Assembly (NCBI GenBank): GCA_018261935.1
Contig: JAGTRP010000004.1
Span: 1-64,000, forward strand
Source of the DNA: Rhodocyclaceae bacterium
GTDB lineage: Bacteria; Pseudomonadota; Gammaproteobacteria; Burkholderiales; Rhodocyclaceae
DNA length: 64,000 bases
Direction: 5' to 3'
Shown here: positions 7,689 to 16,482 of the stretch, one piece after another
How the letters are laid out: each line of letters starts with the position of its first letter
Numbering within the stretch: the stretch's first letter is position 1
Notes under the pieces: model-generated
Database searches by the model: none
What the model was told of the DNA's origin: nothing
The model's input: the letters and a program-made list of their open reading frames with translations, nothing else
Program-made: the position numbers and the translations under genes

Positions 7689-9281
7689 ATGGAAGCCACC
7701 ACCCATCCTGCCGTGCGCCACGCCGCCCACCCCACCGGCCTCCTGCGCTGGCTCACCACCACCAACCACAAGGACATCGGCACCCTCTACCTGTCCTTTT
7801 CCCTGATCATGTTCTTCGTCGGCGGCGCCATGATCCTGGCGGTGCGGGCGGAGCTCTTCCAGCCCGGGCTCCAGCTCATGCAGCCGGAACTGTTCAACCA
7901 GCTCATCGGCGTCCACGCCCTGGTGATGATCTTCGCCGCCCTCATGCCGGCGGCCACCGGCTTCGCCAACTGGATGATCCCCCTCATGATCGGCGCCCCC
8001 GACATGGCCCTGCCCCGGCTCAACAACTGGGGTTTCTGGCTGCTGCCGCCGGCGGCGCTGCTCCTCACCCTGCCCTTCGTCCTGGCCTTCTTCGGGGTCG
8101 GCTCCGGCGCCATCGACACCGGCTGGACCTTCTACGCCCCCCTCTCCATCCAGGCGGGCATGGGCATCGACTTCGCCATCTTCGCGGTGCACCTGCTGGG
8201 CATCTCCTCCATCATGGGGTCCATCAACATCATCGCCACCATCTTCAACCTGCGGGCTCCCGGCATGACCCTGATGAAGATGCCCCTGTTCGTCTGGGGC
8301 TGGCTCATCACCGCCTTCCTCCTCATCGCCACCATCCCGGTGCTGGCGGGCGCCGTCACCATGCTCCTCACCGACCGCCATTTCGGCACCCATTTCTTCA
8401 AGGCGGCGGGGGGCGGCGACCCCATCCTCTTCCAGCACCTCTTCTGGTTTTTCGGACATCCCGAGGTCTATATCCTGCTGCTGCCGGTGTGGGGACTGAT
8501 GCCCCATGTGGTTTCCGCTTTTTCCAGGAAGCCCATCTACGGCTACAAGGCCCAGGTCTGGTCCTTCGTCGCCATCGGCATCCTCTCGGTCATCGTCTGG
8601 GCCCACCATTTCTTCACCGCCGGGATGCCGGTGCCCGCCCTCATCTATTTCATGTTCAGCACCATGTCCATCTCGCTCCCCCTGGCGGTGCTGTTCTTCT
8701 GCTGGATCGCCACCATGTGGCGCGGGTCCATGAGCTTCGAGACGCCCATGCTCTTCGCCACCGGTTTCATCGTCCTCTTCGGCATGGCCGGGCTCACCGG
8801 CCTCGTGCTCGCCGACGTGGCGGCCGACGCCCAGTACCACCACAGCTACTTCGTGGTCGCCCACTTCCATTACGCCCTCTTCGCCGGCGGCATCATGGGG
8901 GTGATGACCGGGGTCTATTACTGGCTGCCCAAATGGACGGGGCGCATGTACAGCGAAACCGTGGGCAAGTGGCACTTCTGGCTGACGGTGGTTTCCTTCA
9001 ACCTCACCTTCATGCCCCAGTTCTTCCTCGGCCTGGCCGGCATGCCCCGCCGGATTCCCGATTACGCCCTGCAGTTCGCGGAGTTCAACGCCATCTCCAC
9101 CGTGGGCGCCTTTATCCTGGGATTCAGCCAACTGCTGTTTGCCTGGAACGTCATCCAGTGCCTGCGGGGCAACGGCCAGCGGGCGCCGGCCCGAGCCTGG
9201 GAGGGTGCCCGGGGGCTGGAGTGGGAGCTGCCCTCGCCGCCGCCCCACCACACCTGGGAAACCCAGCCGGACGTGAAATGA
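7689..9281 (+). CDS. coxA: Cytochrome c oxidase subunit I, copy 1
   Basis: 530-residue catalytic subunit with twelve predicted membrane helices, carrying haem a and the haem a3-CuB site where oxygen is reduced to water and protons are pumped. Visible signatures are '[12 protein letters not shown]' at the N-terminus, 'FGHPEVYIL' (CuB ligand His, proton-channel Glu and the cross-linked Tyr), 'WAHHFFTAG' (CuB His pair) and 'VVAHFHYAL' (haem a3/a ligands). It starts 9 bases after coxB with GTAGGAG upstream and overlaps ctaG by ATGA. Confidence 0.97.
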   Translation: MEATTHPAVRHAAHPTGLLRWLTTTNHKDIGTLYLSFSLIMFFVGGAMILAVRAELFQPGLQLMQPELFNQLIGVHALVMIFAALMPAATGFANWMIPLMIGAPDMALPRLNNWGFWLLPPAALLLTLPFVLAFFGVGSGAIDTGWTFYAPLSIQAGMGIDFAIFAVHLLGISSIMGSINIIATIFNLRAPGMTLMKMPLFVWGWLITAFLLIATIPVLAGAVTMLLTDRHFGTHFFKAAGGGDPILFQHLFWFFGHPEVYILLLPVWGLMPHVVSAFSRKPIYGYKAQVWSFVAIGILSVIVWAHHFFTAGMPVPALIYFMFSTMSISLPLAVLFFCWIATMWRGSMSFETPMLFATGFIVLFGMAGLTGLVLADVAADAQYHHSYFVVAHFHYALFAGGIMGVMTGVYYWLPKWTGRMYSETVGKWHFWLTVVSFNLTFMPQFFLGLAGMPRRIPDYALQFAEFNAISTVGAFILGFSQLLFAWNVIQCLRGNGQRAPARAWEGARGLEWELPSPPPHHTWETQPDVK

Positions 9282-9865
9282 CTGTCGAGACGCCCCCGCT
9301 CCCTCCTTCTCCGGCCTCGCCGTCCCCCCGCCGGCTGGTAGTCCGGCTGCTGCTGGTGGTGGCCGCCTCCTTCGCCTTCGGCTGGGCCATGGTGCCGTTC
9401 TACGACGTGCTCTGCAAAGTCACCGGCCTCAACGGCAAGACGCCGGGCTTCCAGGCGGGCGGCGTCGCCGCTGCCGAGCCGCCTTCCGCCATCGACTGGA
9501 CGCGGACGGTGACGGTCGAATTCACGGGGACCATCATGCCCGGCCTGCCCTGGGACATGCGCCCCCTCACCACCAGCCTGGACCTCCACCCCGGGGAACT
9601 GCAGCAGGTGAAGTACCTGGTGCGCAACACCTCCGACCGCCCCATCGTCGGCCAGGCGATTCCCAGCGTCAGCCCCGGCCAGGCGGCCCAGTATTTCCAC
9701 AAGCTGGACTGCTTCTGCTTCCGCCAGCAGACCCTGGCCCCCGGCGAGTCCCGGGAAATGCCCCTGACCTTCATCATCAAGCCGGAAATCGATCGCGACA
9801 TCCGCCAGATCACCCTTTCCTACGCCTTCTACAACACCGAAGAACCCCGCCGGGAGGCCCGATGA
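9278..9865 (+). CDS. ctaG: CuB insertion factor CtaG (Cox11)
   Basis: 195-residue assembly factor that delivers copper to the CuB site of subunit I. One membrane helix (about residues 22-42) anchors a periplasmic immunoglobulin-like domain with the copper-binding motif C145-F-C147-F and the conserved 'PFYDVLCKVTGLNGKT' near residue 43. Start by ATGA overlap with coxA, stop by ATGA overlap with coxC. It is the only ctaG in the window, so it presumably serves both oxidases. Confidence 0.95.
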   Translation: MTVETPPLPPSPASPSPRRLVVRLLLVVAASFAFGWAMVPFYDVLCKVTGLNGKTPGFQAGGVAAAEPPSAIDWTRTVTVEFTGTIMPGLPWDMRPLTTSLDLHPGELQQVKYLVRNTSDRPIVGQAIPSVSPGQAAQYFHKLDCFCFRQQTLAPGESREMPLTFIIKPEIDRDIRQITLSYAFYNTEEPRREAR

Positions 9866-10734
9866 ACCTCAGCCCGTCCCCTGTTCCCGTGGGCCGGCAC
9901 TACTATGTGCCCCAGCCCAGCCTCTACCCCTTCCTCCTCGCCTGCAGCCTTTTCCTGCTGGCCCTCGGCTTCATCCAGACCGTCAACGGCTTCGACGCCG
10001 GGCGCTGGGTCATGCTGGGCGGCATCGGGGTCATCCTCTATGTCCTCCGGGGCTGGTTCGGCCGGGTGGTGGCCGAATCCCAGGGAGGCGCCTACCGGGA
10101 ATGGGAGGATGCTTCCTTCCGCTACGGCATGGTCTGGTTCATCGCCTCCGAGGTGGCGTTCTTCACCGCCTTCTTCGGCGCCCTCTTCTACCTGCGGGTC
10201 ATCTCCGTCCCCGCCCTGGGGGGGATGGAAGCCGCCCACGGCTTCACCCTGTGGCCGGGCTACGCCGGTCTGTGGCCCAGCGGCGGCCCCCAGGCTCCCC
10301 GCTTCACCCCCATGGGCGCCTGGGGCATCCCGGCCATCAATACGGCCCTGCTGCTTTCCTCCGGCGCCACCCTGACCTGGGCCCACTGGGGTCTCCTGAA
10401 GGGCAACCGGGGCCGGCTGAACCTGGGGCTGGCGGCCACCGTTCTTCTCGGGCTGATCTTCATCGTCCTCCAGGCCTATGAGTACCACCACGCCTACACC
10501 GAGCTGGGGCTCACTCTCGGGGCCGGGGCCTACGGCGCCACCTTCTTCATGCTGACGGGCTTCCACGGCTTCCACGTCACCCTCGGGGTGATCATGCTGA
10601 CGGTGGTCCTGGGCCGCTGCCTCAAGGGGCATTTCAGCCCCGAGCGCCATTTCGCCTTCGAGGGCGTGGCCTGGTACTGGCACTTCGTGGATGTGGTGTG
10701 GCTGCTGCTCTTCGTCTTCGTCTACTGGCTGTAG
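9862..10734 (+). CDS. coxC: Cytochrome c oxidase subunit III, copy 1
   Basis: 290-residue integral membrane subunit with seven predicted helices. Family signatures include 'GMVWFIASEVAFF', 'LLLSSGATLTWAHW' and the C-terminal '[19 protein letters not shown]'. It stabilises proton uptake into subunit I and has no redox centre. ATGA overlap with ctaG indicates coupled translation. Its last 13 bases overlap the convergent DUF2909 gene. Confidence 0.96.
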   Translation: MNLSPSPVPVGRHYYVPQPSLYPFLLACSLFLLALGFIQTVNGFDAGRWVMLGGIGVILYVLRGWFGRVVAESQGGAYREWEDASFRYGMVWFIASEVAFFTAFFGALFYLRVISVPALGGMEAAHGFTLWPGYAGLWPSGGPQAPRFTPMGAWGIPAINTALLLSSGATLTWAHWGLLKGNRGRLNLGLAATVLLGLIFIVLQAYEYHHAYTELGLTLGAGAYGATFFMLTGFHGFHVTLGVIMLTVVLGRCLKGHFSPERHFAFEGVAWYWHFVDVVWLLLFVFVYWL

Positions 10735-10922
10735 CCGGGGATGAGACCGAAGCGGAACGCCAGCATGAGAATGAGGAAGAGGCCGATGGACAGCCCGATG
10801 CGCAGGGTCAGGGCGCGCACGGCGCGGTTGCCGGCGCCCTTGTCCCGGTAGAGGAAGAAGAGCCCGGAGAAGAGACTACCGACGATGGCCAACAGCATCA
10901 GGATGACTAAAGGCTTGATCAT
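10722..10922 (-). CDS. DUF2909 twin-transmembrane protein
   Basis: 66-residue inner-membrane protein with two hydrophobic helices (about residues 4-24 and 37-58) separated by the basic loop 'YRDKGAGNRAVR'. It matches the DUF2909 family, small proteins found inside betaproteobacterial and gammaproteobacterial cytochrome oxidase loci. The role is unproven; an oxidase assembly or regulatory part is suggested by location only. The ATG at 10922 follows GGAGGATTCC. It is the only minus-strand gene between coxC and surf1. Confidence 0.85.
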   Translation of the reverse strand: MIKPLVILMLLAIVGSLFSGLFFLYRDKGAGNRAVRALTLRIGLSIGLFLILMLAFRFGLIPGYSQ

Positions 10923-10983
10923 GGCGGAATCCTCCAGGGGCCAGCGCAAAACCGAGTATGCGCGCCACGCCCCGGCAGCGGCA

Positions 10984-11694
10984 ATGAATCGAACCCTGTA
11001 CTCCCGGCGGCGGGTAGCCCTCTGGGGCGGCCTGCTCTTGCTCCTGCTGCTGCCGGCCTTCGTCTCCCTCGGCCTCTGGCAATGGCACAAGGCCCAGGCC
11101 AAGCTCGCCCGCCAGGCCGAACTGGACCTTCTCGGCCAGGGCGCCCCCGCCGCCATGCCCACCGGGTTGGCCGGCGCCAACTCCCTGCGCCACCGCCGCT
11201 TCAGCCTCCAGGGGGAGTACGACGCCAGCCGCCAGATCCTCATCGACAACCGGGTCTACCAGGAGCGGGCCGGCTACCACGTGGTCACCCCCTTGAAGCT
11301 CGCGGGTTCCGAGCTGCGCGTCCTGGTGAACCGGGGCTGGGTGCCGGCCCCCGCCGACCATCGCCAGGTGCCCGACATGCCGCCGCCGGCAGGTCCCGTC
11401 TCGATCACCGGCATTGCGGTGGTGCCGCCGGAGCGCTTCTTCACCCTGGCCCCCGCTCCCGCCGGGGAAAAGGTCTGGCAGAACCTGGACCTGCAGCGTT
11501 TCCGGGCCGGGGTTCCCTACCCGCTCCAGCCCGTGGTTCTTCAGCTCGACCCGGGCATCCCCGGGGGCTACGGCCGGGACTGGCCCCGTCCCGACGAAGG
11601 CAGCGACCGCAACCTGGGCTACGCCGCCCAGTGGTTCGGCTTTGCCATCGCCAGCCTGGGCATCTGGCTCTATTTCCTGGTGCGACGCCCATGA
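10984..11694 (+). CDS. SURF1 family oxidase assembly protein
   Basis: 236-residue assembly factor with one membrane helix at each end and a periplasmic middle, thought to help place haem a in subunit I. Signatures are 'SLGLWQWHKAQAK' after the first helix, 'NRGWVPAPADH' and the C-terminal helix 'AQWFGFAIASLGIWLYF'. I chose ATG 10984 because it puts the basic MNRTLYSRRR directly before the first helix. The in-frame ATG at 10921 shares its CATG with the divergent DUF2909 start and would add 21 polar residues. It overlaps the next gene by ATGA. Confidence 0.92.
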   Translation: MNRTLYSRRRVALWGGLLLLLLLPAFVSLGLWQWHKAQAKLARQAELDLLGQGAPAAMPTGLAGANSLRHRRFSLQGEYDASRQILIDNRVYQERAGYHVVTPLKLAGSELRVLVNRGWVPAPADHRQVPDMPPPAGPVSITGIAVVPPERFFTLAPAPAGEKVWQNLDLQRFRAGVPYPLQPVVLQLDPGIPGGYGRDWPRPDEGSDRNLGYAAQWFGFAIASLGIWLYFLVRRP

Positions 11695-12206
11695 AGCTCA
11701 ATTCCCGAGTGATTCTTTTCCTGATCTTTGCCTTCCTGGCGCTGCCCTTCGTCGCCGGCACCGGGCTCTACCTGTCCGGCTGGCGGCCGGGCCGCACGGT
11801 GAACCACGGCATCCTAATCACGCCGCCGGCCACCCTGGCGACGCCCGGCCAGTGGGCGGGGAAGTGGTCCCTGCTTCTGATCCACGATGCGCCCTGCGGC
11901 GTTCTCTGTGCCGAGCGCCTGAACCAGCTGGGACGGATACGGATTTCCCTGGGCCAGGAGATGGGACGCACCCGGGTGGTGTGGATGGGCCAGGCCATCG
12001 CCGCCGAAGCCGCCAACCTGAAGGTCTCGATGCCCGACCTGTCGACCCTCGACATGCCGCCCCACGGCCTGGGCCCGTTGCCCCCCGGCAGCGTCATCCT
12101 GGTGGATCCCAACGGACTGGCCATGATGCGCTATGCGCCGGATGCCGACCCCCGGGGCATGCGGGCCGACCTGGAACGCCTGCTGAAATACGTCCGGAGC
12201 GCCTGA
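11691..12206 (+). CDS. Membrane-anchored C-x3-C protein in oxidase cluster
   Basis: 171 residues: one N-terminal membrane anchor (about residues 7-28) and a periplasmic domain. The motif DAPCGVLCAERL carries two cysteines with the C-x3-C spacing of SCO copper chaperones, followed by 'SVILVDPNGLAMMRY', the usual late strand of a thioredoxin fold. I see no clear equivalent of the SCO histidine. Proteins in this position between surf1 and the haem synthase genes are usually annotated hypothetical. Copper delivery or thiol redox work on CuA is inferred from motif and location. ATGA overlap with surf1. Confidence 0.85.
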   Translation: MKLNSRVILFLIFAFLALPFVAGTGLYLSGWRPGRTVNHGILITPPATLATPGQWAGKWSLLLIHDAPCGVLCAERLNQLGRIRISLGQEMGRTRVVWMGQAIAAEAANLKVSMPDLSTLDMPPHGLGPLPPGSVILVDPNGLAMMRYAPDADPRGMRADLERLLKYVRSA

Positions 12207-12229
12207 ACCGATCTTCCGAGGAGAGCCCC

Positions 12230-13135
12230 ATGCTTGCCGCCGCCCCCACCGCCAACCGCCCGGCCACCCTTTCCCGGCATCTGGCGGCCTTCTTCCAGCT
12301 TTGCAAGCCCCGGGTGAACAGCCTCATCGTGTTCACCGCCATGATCGGCATGTGCCTCGCCTCCCCGGACTTTCCGCCCATCGCCCGCCTGGTGGTGGCA
12401 TCCCTGGGCATCGCCCTGGTGGCCTTCGCCGCCGCCGCCATCAACTGCCTGGTGGAGCGCACGGTGGATGCCCTCATGCTGCGCACCCGCTGGCGCCCCA
12501 GCGCCCGGGGCGACATCGGGGCCATGGAGACCCTGAGCTTCGCCATGCTCCTGGGGGGCGCCGGCCTCTGGCTCCTCCACAGCTTCATCAACGACCTCAC
12601 CATGGGGCTGACCCTGGCCACCTTCCTGGGCTACGCCGTCGTCTACACGGTGGTCCTGAAGCCCGCCACCCCCATGAACATCGTCATCGGCGGGGCCGCC
12701 GGGGCGATGCCGCCGGTCCTCGGGTGGACGGCCATGACCGGCCACCTGGCGCCGGAGCCCCTGGTGCTCTTCCTCATCATCTTCCTGTGGACGCCGCCCC
12801 ACTTCTGGGCCCTGGCCTGCTACCGGCGGGACGACTACGCCCGGGCCGGCTTTCCCATGCTGCCGGTGACCCACGGCGTCGAATTCACCTGCCAGCACAT
12901 CCTCCTCTACACCCTGATGCTGGCCGCCGCCAGCCTGATTCCGGTCTCCCTGGGCATGAGCGGCTGGCTCTACCTGGCGGCGGTGAGCGTCATCGACATC
13001 GGCTTCATCGGCCTGGCCGTGGCCCTCTGCCGCCGCTACAGCGACGGCCTGGCCCGGCGCACCTTCCGCTATTCGATCATCTACCTCACCCTCCTTTTCG
13101 CCGCCCTCTTCGCCGACCGGCTCTTCACGCCATGA
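12230..13135 (+). CDS. ctaB: Protohaem IX farnesyltransferase (haem O synthase)
   Basis: 301-residue membrane prenyltransferase of the UbiA family that adds a farnesyl group to haem B to make haem O, the precursor of haem A. Signatures are 'LCKPRVNSLIVFTAMIG' and the substrate-binding 'INCLVERTVDALMLRTRWRP' region, plus 'DDYARAGFPMLPVTHG'. Multiple membrane helices. CGAGGAGAG precedes the ATG. In many betaproteobacteria ctaA comes first; here ctaB precedes ctaA and overlaps it by ATGA. Confidence 0.95.
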   Translation: MLAAAPTANRPATLSRHLAAFFQLCKPRVNSLIVFTAMIGMCLASPDFPPIARLVVASLGIALVAFAAAAINCLVERTVDALMLRTRWRPSARGDIGAMETLSFAMLLGGAGLWLLHSFINDLTMGLTLATFLGYAVVYTVVLKPATPMNIVIGGAAGAMPPVLGWTAMTGHLAPEPLVLFLIIFLWTPPHFWALACYRRDDYARAGFPMLPVTHGVEFTCQHILLYTLMLAAASLIPVSLGMSGWLYLAAVSVIDIGFIGLAVALCRRYSDGLARRTFRYSIIYLTLLFAALFADRLFTP

Positions 13136-14121
13136 CCCTCTACCGCCGCCTCCTCGCCTTCGCCGCCCTCCTGGCCCTCGGGGTCGTTGCCCTGGGCGCC
13201 TGGGTGCGGCTCTCCGACGCCGGCCTCGGCTGCCCCGATTGGCCCGGCTGCTACGGCCAGTGGGTGGGCGTGCCGGATCACGCCGCCGACGCGGCCAAGG
13301 CCTGGAAGGAAATGGTGCACCGCTACTTCGCCGGCACCCTCGGATTGGCCATTTTCGCCCTCTGCCTCCTGGCCTGGCGGCAGCGGCCCCGCACTGCCCC
13401 GCTGCTGCCCAGCGTCCTGGCCGGCATCGTCGTCTGCCAGGCGCTCCTGGGCATGTGGACGGTCACCCTGCTCCTGAAACCCCTGGTGGTCAGCGCCCAC
13501 CTCCTGGGCGGCATGACGACTTTGGCCCTCCTGGTCTGGCTCAATCTGCGGGAAAGGGCGACGAGCGCCCCGCCGGCAGCGGGCAGCTTGAAGGCCCTGG
13601 GAATCCTCGCCCTCGGCCTGGTGGTGGCCCAGATCGCCCTGGGGGGCTGGGTGAGCAGCAATTACGCCGCCCTGGCCTGCTCCGATTTCCCGGCCTGCCA
13701 GGGCCAATGGCTGCCGGCCATGGATTTCGCCCAGGCCTTCACCCTACACCGGGAGCTAGGCCAGACGGCCAGCGGTGCCCTTCTCACCACCGAAGCCCTG
13801 ACCGCCATCCACTGGAGCCATCGCCTCGGCGCCCTGCTGGTGGCCGCCGCCGTCGGCGGCCTGGGCATCGCCCTGGCCCGCCTGCCCGGCTGGAGAAACT
13901 GGGGAACGCTGCTGCTGGCGCTCCTTGCCCTGCAGATCGGCCTCGGCATCGCCAACGTCCTGCTGGCCCTGCCGCTGCCCCTGGCCGTCGCCCACAACGC
14001 GGTTGCCGCCCTGCTGCTGACGGCGATGCTGGCGGTGAATTTCAGGTTGTGGGGCCCGGCGGTTGCCTACGGGAAAGCCGGAATAGTCGCCTCGACACCC
14101 TTGCATTCGGCGCCCGGGTGA
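13132..14121 (+). CDS. ctaA: Haem A synthase (COX15/CtaA)
   Basis: 329-residue eight-helix membrane protein that oxidises the C8 methyl of haem O to a formyl group, giving haem A. The internal two-fold repeat is visible: 'GAWVRLSDAGLGCPDWPGCYG' in the first half and 'GGWVSSNYAALACSDFPACQG' in the second, each with a Cys pair. Candidate haem-ligand histidines occur in 'VHRYFAG', 'SAHLLGG', 'HWSHRLGA' and 'AHNAVAA'. Its 3' end overlaps the convergent DUF1269 gene by 55 bases. Confidence 0.95.
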   Translation: MTLYRRLLAFAALLALGVVALGAWVRLSDAGLGCPDWPGCYGQWVGVPDHAADAAKAWKEMVHRYFAGTLGLAIFALCLLAWRQRPRTAPLLPSVLAGIVVCQALLGMWTVTLLLKPLVVSAHLLGGMTTLALLVWLNLRERATSAPPAAGSLKALGILALGLVVAQIALGGWVSSNYAALACSDFPACQGQWLPAMDFAQAFTLHRELGQTASGALLTTEALTAIHWSHRLGALLVAAAVGGLGIALARLPGWRNWGTLLLALLALQIGLGIANVLLALPLPLAVAHNAVAALLLTAMLAVNFRLWGPAVAYGKAGIVASTPLHSAPG

Positions 14122-14573
14122 TGCTCCTTGACCAGGGCCTCGATCTTCTCGACCTTGCCCTTGGGCACATCCACCATCACCAGGAGTTGGCCCTTGTCGA
14201 CGGCCTCCTCGTAGTCTTTCAGGTGTCGGTTGCCGACCCCGGCACCGATCATGCTCGACCACCAGGCCCCCAGGCCGGCCCCGGCCAGGGAGGCGGCCAG
14301 CACCGCACCGCCGCCCAGCACCAGGCCGGCGGGAAAGGCCAGGGCAACGAGGCCGGCCAGCATGCCGGTGGCGCCCCCCAGGGCCACGCCCTGCTCCAGG
14401 GCAGGGAGGAAATCGGTCTTCTGCATGAAGGTCGCTTCCGGCAGGTCTTCCAGGGGAGTGCCGCGGCGGGCGAGGACATGGATGCGCCGTTCCTCCACCC
14501 GGGCCAGCAGCATTTCATCGACAATTTTTCGGGTGGTCTCGATATCCGGCACCAAAAAATAAATCCTTCTCAT
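14067..14573 (-). CDS. DUF1269-type membrane protein
   Basis: 168 residues. A soluble N-terminal part begins 'MRRIYFLVPDIETTRKIVDE' and includes 'RRIHVLARRGTPLEDLPEA'. A glycine-rich hydrophobic hairpin follows (about residues 66-110), then an acidic/basic C-terminus. This is the layout of DUF1269 proteins, seen near stress and respiratory genes, function unknown. The ATG at 14573 has GGAG eight bases upstream; a TTG at 14588 is in frame but poorer. Antisense overlap of 55 bases with the end of ctaA. Confidence 0.82.
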   Translation of the reverse strand: MRRIYFLVPDIETTRKIVDEMLLARVEERRIHVLARRGTPLEDLPEATFMQKTDFLPALEQGVALGGATGMLAGLVALAFPAGLVLGGGAVLAASLAGAGLGAWWSSMIGAGVGNRHLKDYEEAVDKGQLLVMVDVPKGKVEKIEALVKEHHPGAECKGVEATIPAFP

Positions 14574-14806
14574 CGCTTCGCTCCGCAATAAGGCTCCGCC
14601 CTCTTCCTATGATCGGCACGCCCGGGATTTAATTCCGGCCGCTCCGGAGGGCGGGAATCCCCGCCGCAAATACGGGATGCGCGCCGGAACTTGAAGTGAA
14701 AGGCCTTCTCAAAGTTCCAGCAGCTTTGGTTCCCTGTCCGGGCAGTGCAAGCTGCCCAGGGAGGATGGGGCGGACGGGGTGTCACGATCTCATCGGGTGG
14801 CGCCCT

Positions 14807-15292
14807 ATGGTGGAATGCGTGCGCGCCGGCGATCCGGCGCATTTTTGCGTCACGGCACGGCCCAACTACGTGGCCGGCGGCGCCGGCCTGCGTGTGGCGA
14901 TGGTGGTCCTGCTGCCCTGGTGGGGCGGTATCGGCGCGGCCTTCGTGAAACTGGGCGCCTGGCCGGTGACCCTCTTCATGCTCCTGCCCCTTCTCGGCCT
15001 GGCCTGGGCCTTCCATCAGGTCGAACGGCACGCCGGCGATTTCGAGCGCCTCACCCTGGACGACGATCGCCTGGTCCTCGATACCCATACCCCGGATGCC
15101 GACCAGCATCTGGAATTCAACAGCCATTGGGTCCAGGTGGCCTTGTATTCCACCTCGGCAGGGGGCGGCAACGTCCTCACCCTGCGTTCCCATGGCAAGG
15201 AGGTGGCCTTCGGGCATCTCCTTTCGGATGAAGAACGCACTGCCATCAGCCGCGAGTTGAACCTGCGGCTCGCCCAGATCAAACACTATTAG
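14807..15292 (+). CDS. DUF2244 membrane protein
   Basis: 161 residues with two adjacent membrane helices (about residues 28-70) and a C-terminal cytoplasmic domain ending 'SDEERTAISRELNLRLAQI'. It matches DUF2244, a family that commonly sits directly before coxB in proteobacteria. Biochemical role unknown; an oxidase assembly or placement role is inferred from position. ATG 14807 gives the usual family N-terminus; the longer frame from 14696 adds a Cys/Pro-rich stretch unlike the family. It ends 15 bases before coxB copy 2. Confidence 0.85.
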   Translation: MVECVRAGDPAHFCVTARPNYVAGGAGLRVAMVVLLPWWGGIGAAFVKLGAWPVTLFMLLPLLGLAWAFHQVERHAGDFERLTLDDDRLVLDTHTPDADQHLEFNSHWVQVALYSTSAGGGNVLTLRSHGKEVAFGHLLSDEERTAISRELNLRLAQIKHY

Positions 15293-15307
15293 CCAGGAGG
15301 GAAATCC

Positions 15308-16471
15308 ATGAGGCTAAAAGAACCGACAACAACCCGCCCCGCCCTTCTGGCCGCCGGCCTTCTTCTTTCCCTCCCGGCCCTGGCCGAGTACCGATTCCCC
15401 CTCAACCTCCAGCCCCCGGTCACCATCATCGGCCACCGGATCTACGATCTCAGCACGACGATCAACTGGATCTGCTTCGGCATTTTCCTGGTGGTCTTCA
15501 TCCCCATGTTCTACGCCCTGTGGCGCCACCGGAAATCCATCGGCCACGAGGCCCACCACGTCCATGAACATCCGCTGCTGGAGACCCTGTGGACCATCGT
15601 GCCCTTCCTGGTTCTCATCGGCATCGCCATCCCCACCACGGCGGTGGTGGTGGAGATGAAGGACACCAGCAAGCCGGACATGACCATCAAGGTCACCGGC
15701 CGGCAGTGGAAATGGGAGTACGAATACCTGGGCGAGGATGTGAAGTTCCTCTCCAACCTGGCCACCCCCCGGGAGCAGATCAGCAACCAGGCTCCCAAGG
15801 GGGAGCACTACCTCCTGGAAGTGGACAAGCCCCTGGTGGTGCCCACCGACAGGAAGGTCCGCCTGGTGTTTACCGCGGAGGATGTCATCCACGCCTGGTG
15901 GGTGCCGGCCCTGGGGGTCAAGCAAGACGCTATTCCCGGCTTCATCCGGGATTCCTGGTTCAAGGTGGACCTGCCGGGCACCTACCGGGGGCAGTGTGCC
16001 GAGTTGTGCGGCGTGGACCATGCCTACATGCCCATCGTGGTGGAGGCGGTGCCGCCGGACAAATTCGCCATCTGGATGAACGACCAGAAGACCCGGCTGG
16101 CCGAGGCCCGGGCCGCCGCCAGTAAGGAATACGCCCTGCCCGAGCTGGTGGCCATGGGACAGAAGGTCTACCAGGCCAATTGCGTGGCCTGCCACCAGGC
16201 CAACGGCCAGGGCCTGCCCCCAGCCTTCCCGCCCCTGGACGGCTCGAAGGTGGTCACCGGCCCCGTCGAAGGCCACCTGACCGTGGTCTTCAACGGCCGC
16301 CCCGGCACCGCCATGCAGGCCTTCGGCAAGCAGCTCTCGGATGTGGATATCGCCGCGGTGATTACCTACGAGCGCAACAGTTGGAACAACAAGACCGGCA
16401 TTGCCGTTCAGCCCCGGGAGATTCTCGCCTTCAGGGAATCCCAGGCCCAGAAGGTCGCCGCCGGAAAATAG
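15308..16471 (+). CDS. coxB: Cytochrome c oxidase subunit II with fused cytochrome c, copy 2
   Basis: 387 residues with the same plan as copy 1: signal peptide cleaved near residue 26 (PALA-EYRF), two helices, CuA domain (H in VIHAWW; C230, C234, H238, M241 in [12 protein letters not shown]) and a C-terminal cytochrome c (C292-VA-C295-H296). CAGGAGGGAAA precedes the ATG. It is clearly homologous to copy 1 but diverged through the N-terminal helices and the interdomain linker, so the duplication is not recent. Confidence 0.96.
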   Translation: MRLKEPTTTRPALLAAGLLLSLPALAEYRFPLNLQPPVTIIGHRIYDLSTTINWICFGIFLVVFIPMFYALWRHRKSIGHEAHHVHEHPLLETLWTIVPFLVLIGIAIPTTAVVVEMKDTSKPDMTIKVTGRQWKWEYEYLGEDVKFLSNLATPREQISNQAPKGEHYLLEVDKPLVVPTDRKVRLVFTAEDVIHAWWVPALGVKQDAIPGFIRDSWFKVDLPGTYRGQCAELCGVDHAYMPIVVEAVPPDKFAIWMNDQKTRLAEARAAASKEYALPELVAMGQKVYQANCVACHQANGQGLPPAFPPLDGSKVVTGPVEGHLTVVFNGRPGTAMQAFGKQLSDVDIAAVITYERNSWNNKTGIAVQPREILAFRESQAQKVAAGK

Positions 16472-16482
16472 GAGAACACGCC

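Noticed and set aside
7029-9251. 740-residue minus-strand open frame opposite coxB-coxA
   Set aside because: Its Gly/His/Asp/Glu-rich, domainless translation is the usual shadow of a GC-rich gene with strong third-position bias; the plus strand holds complete oxidase genes.
14490-14810. Longer start at 14696 for the DUF2244 gene
   Set aside because: The extra 37 residues are Cys/Pro-rich and unlike the family; ATG 14807 gives the normal N-terminus.
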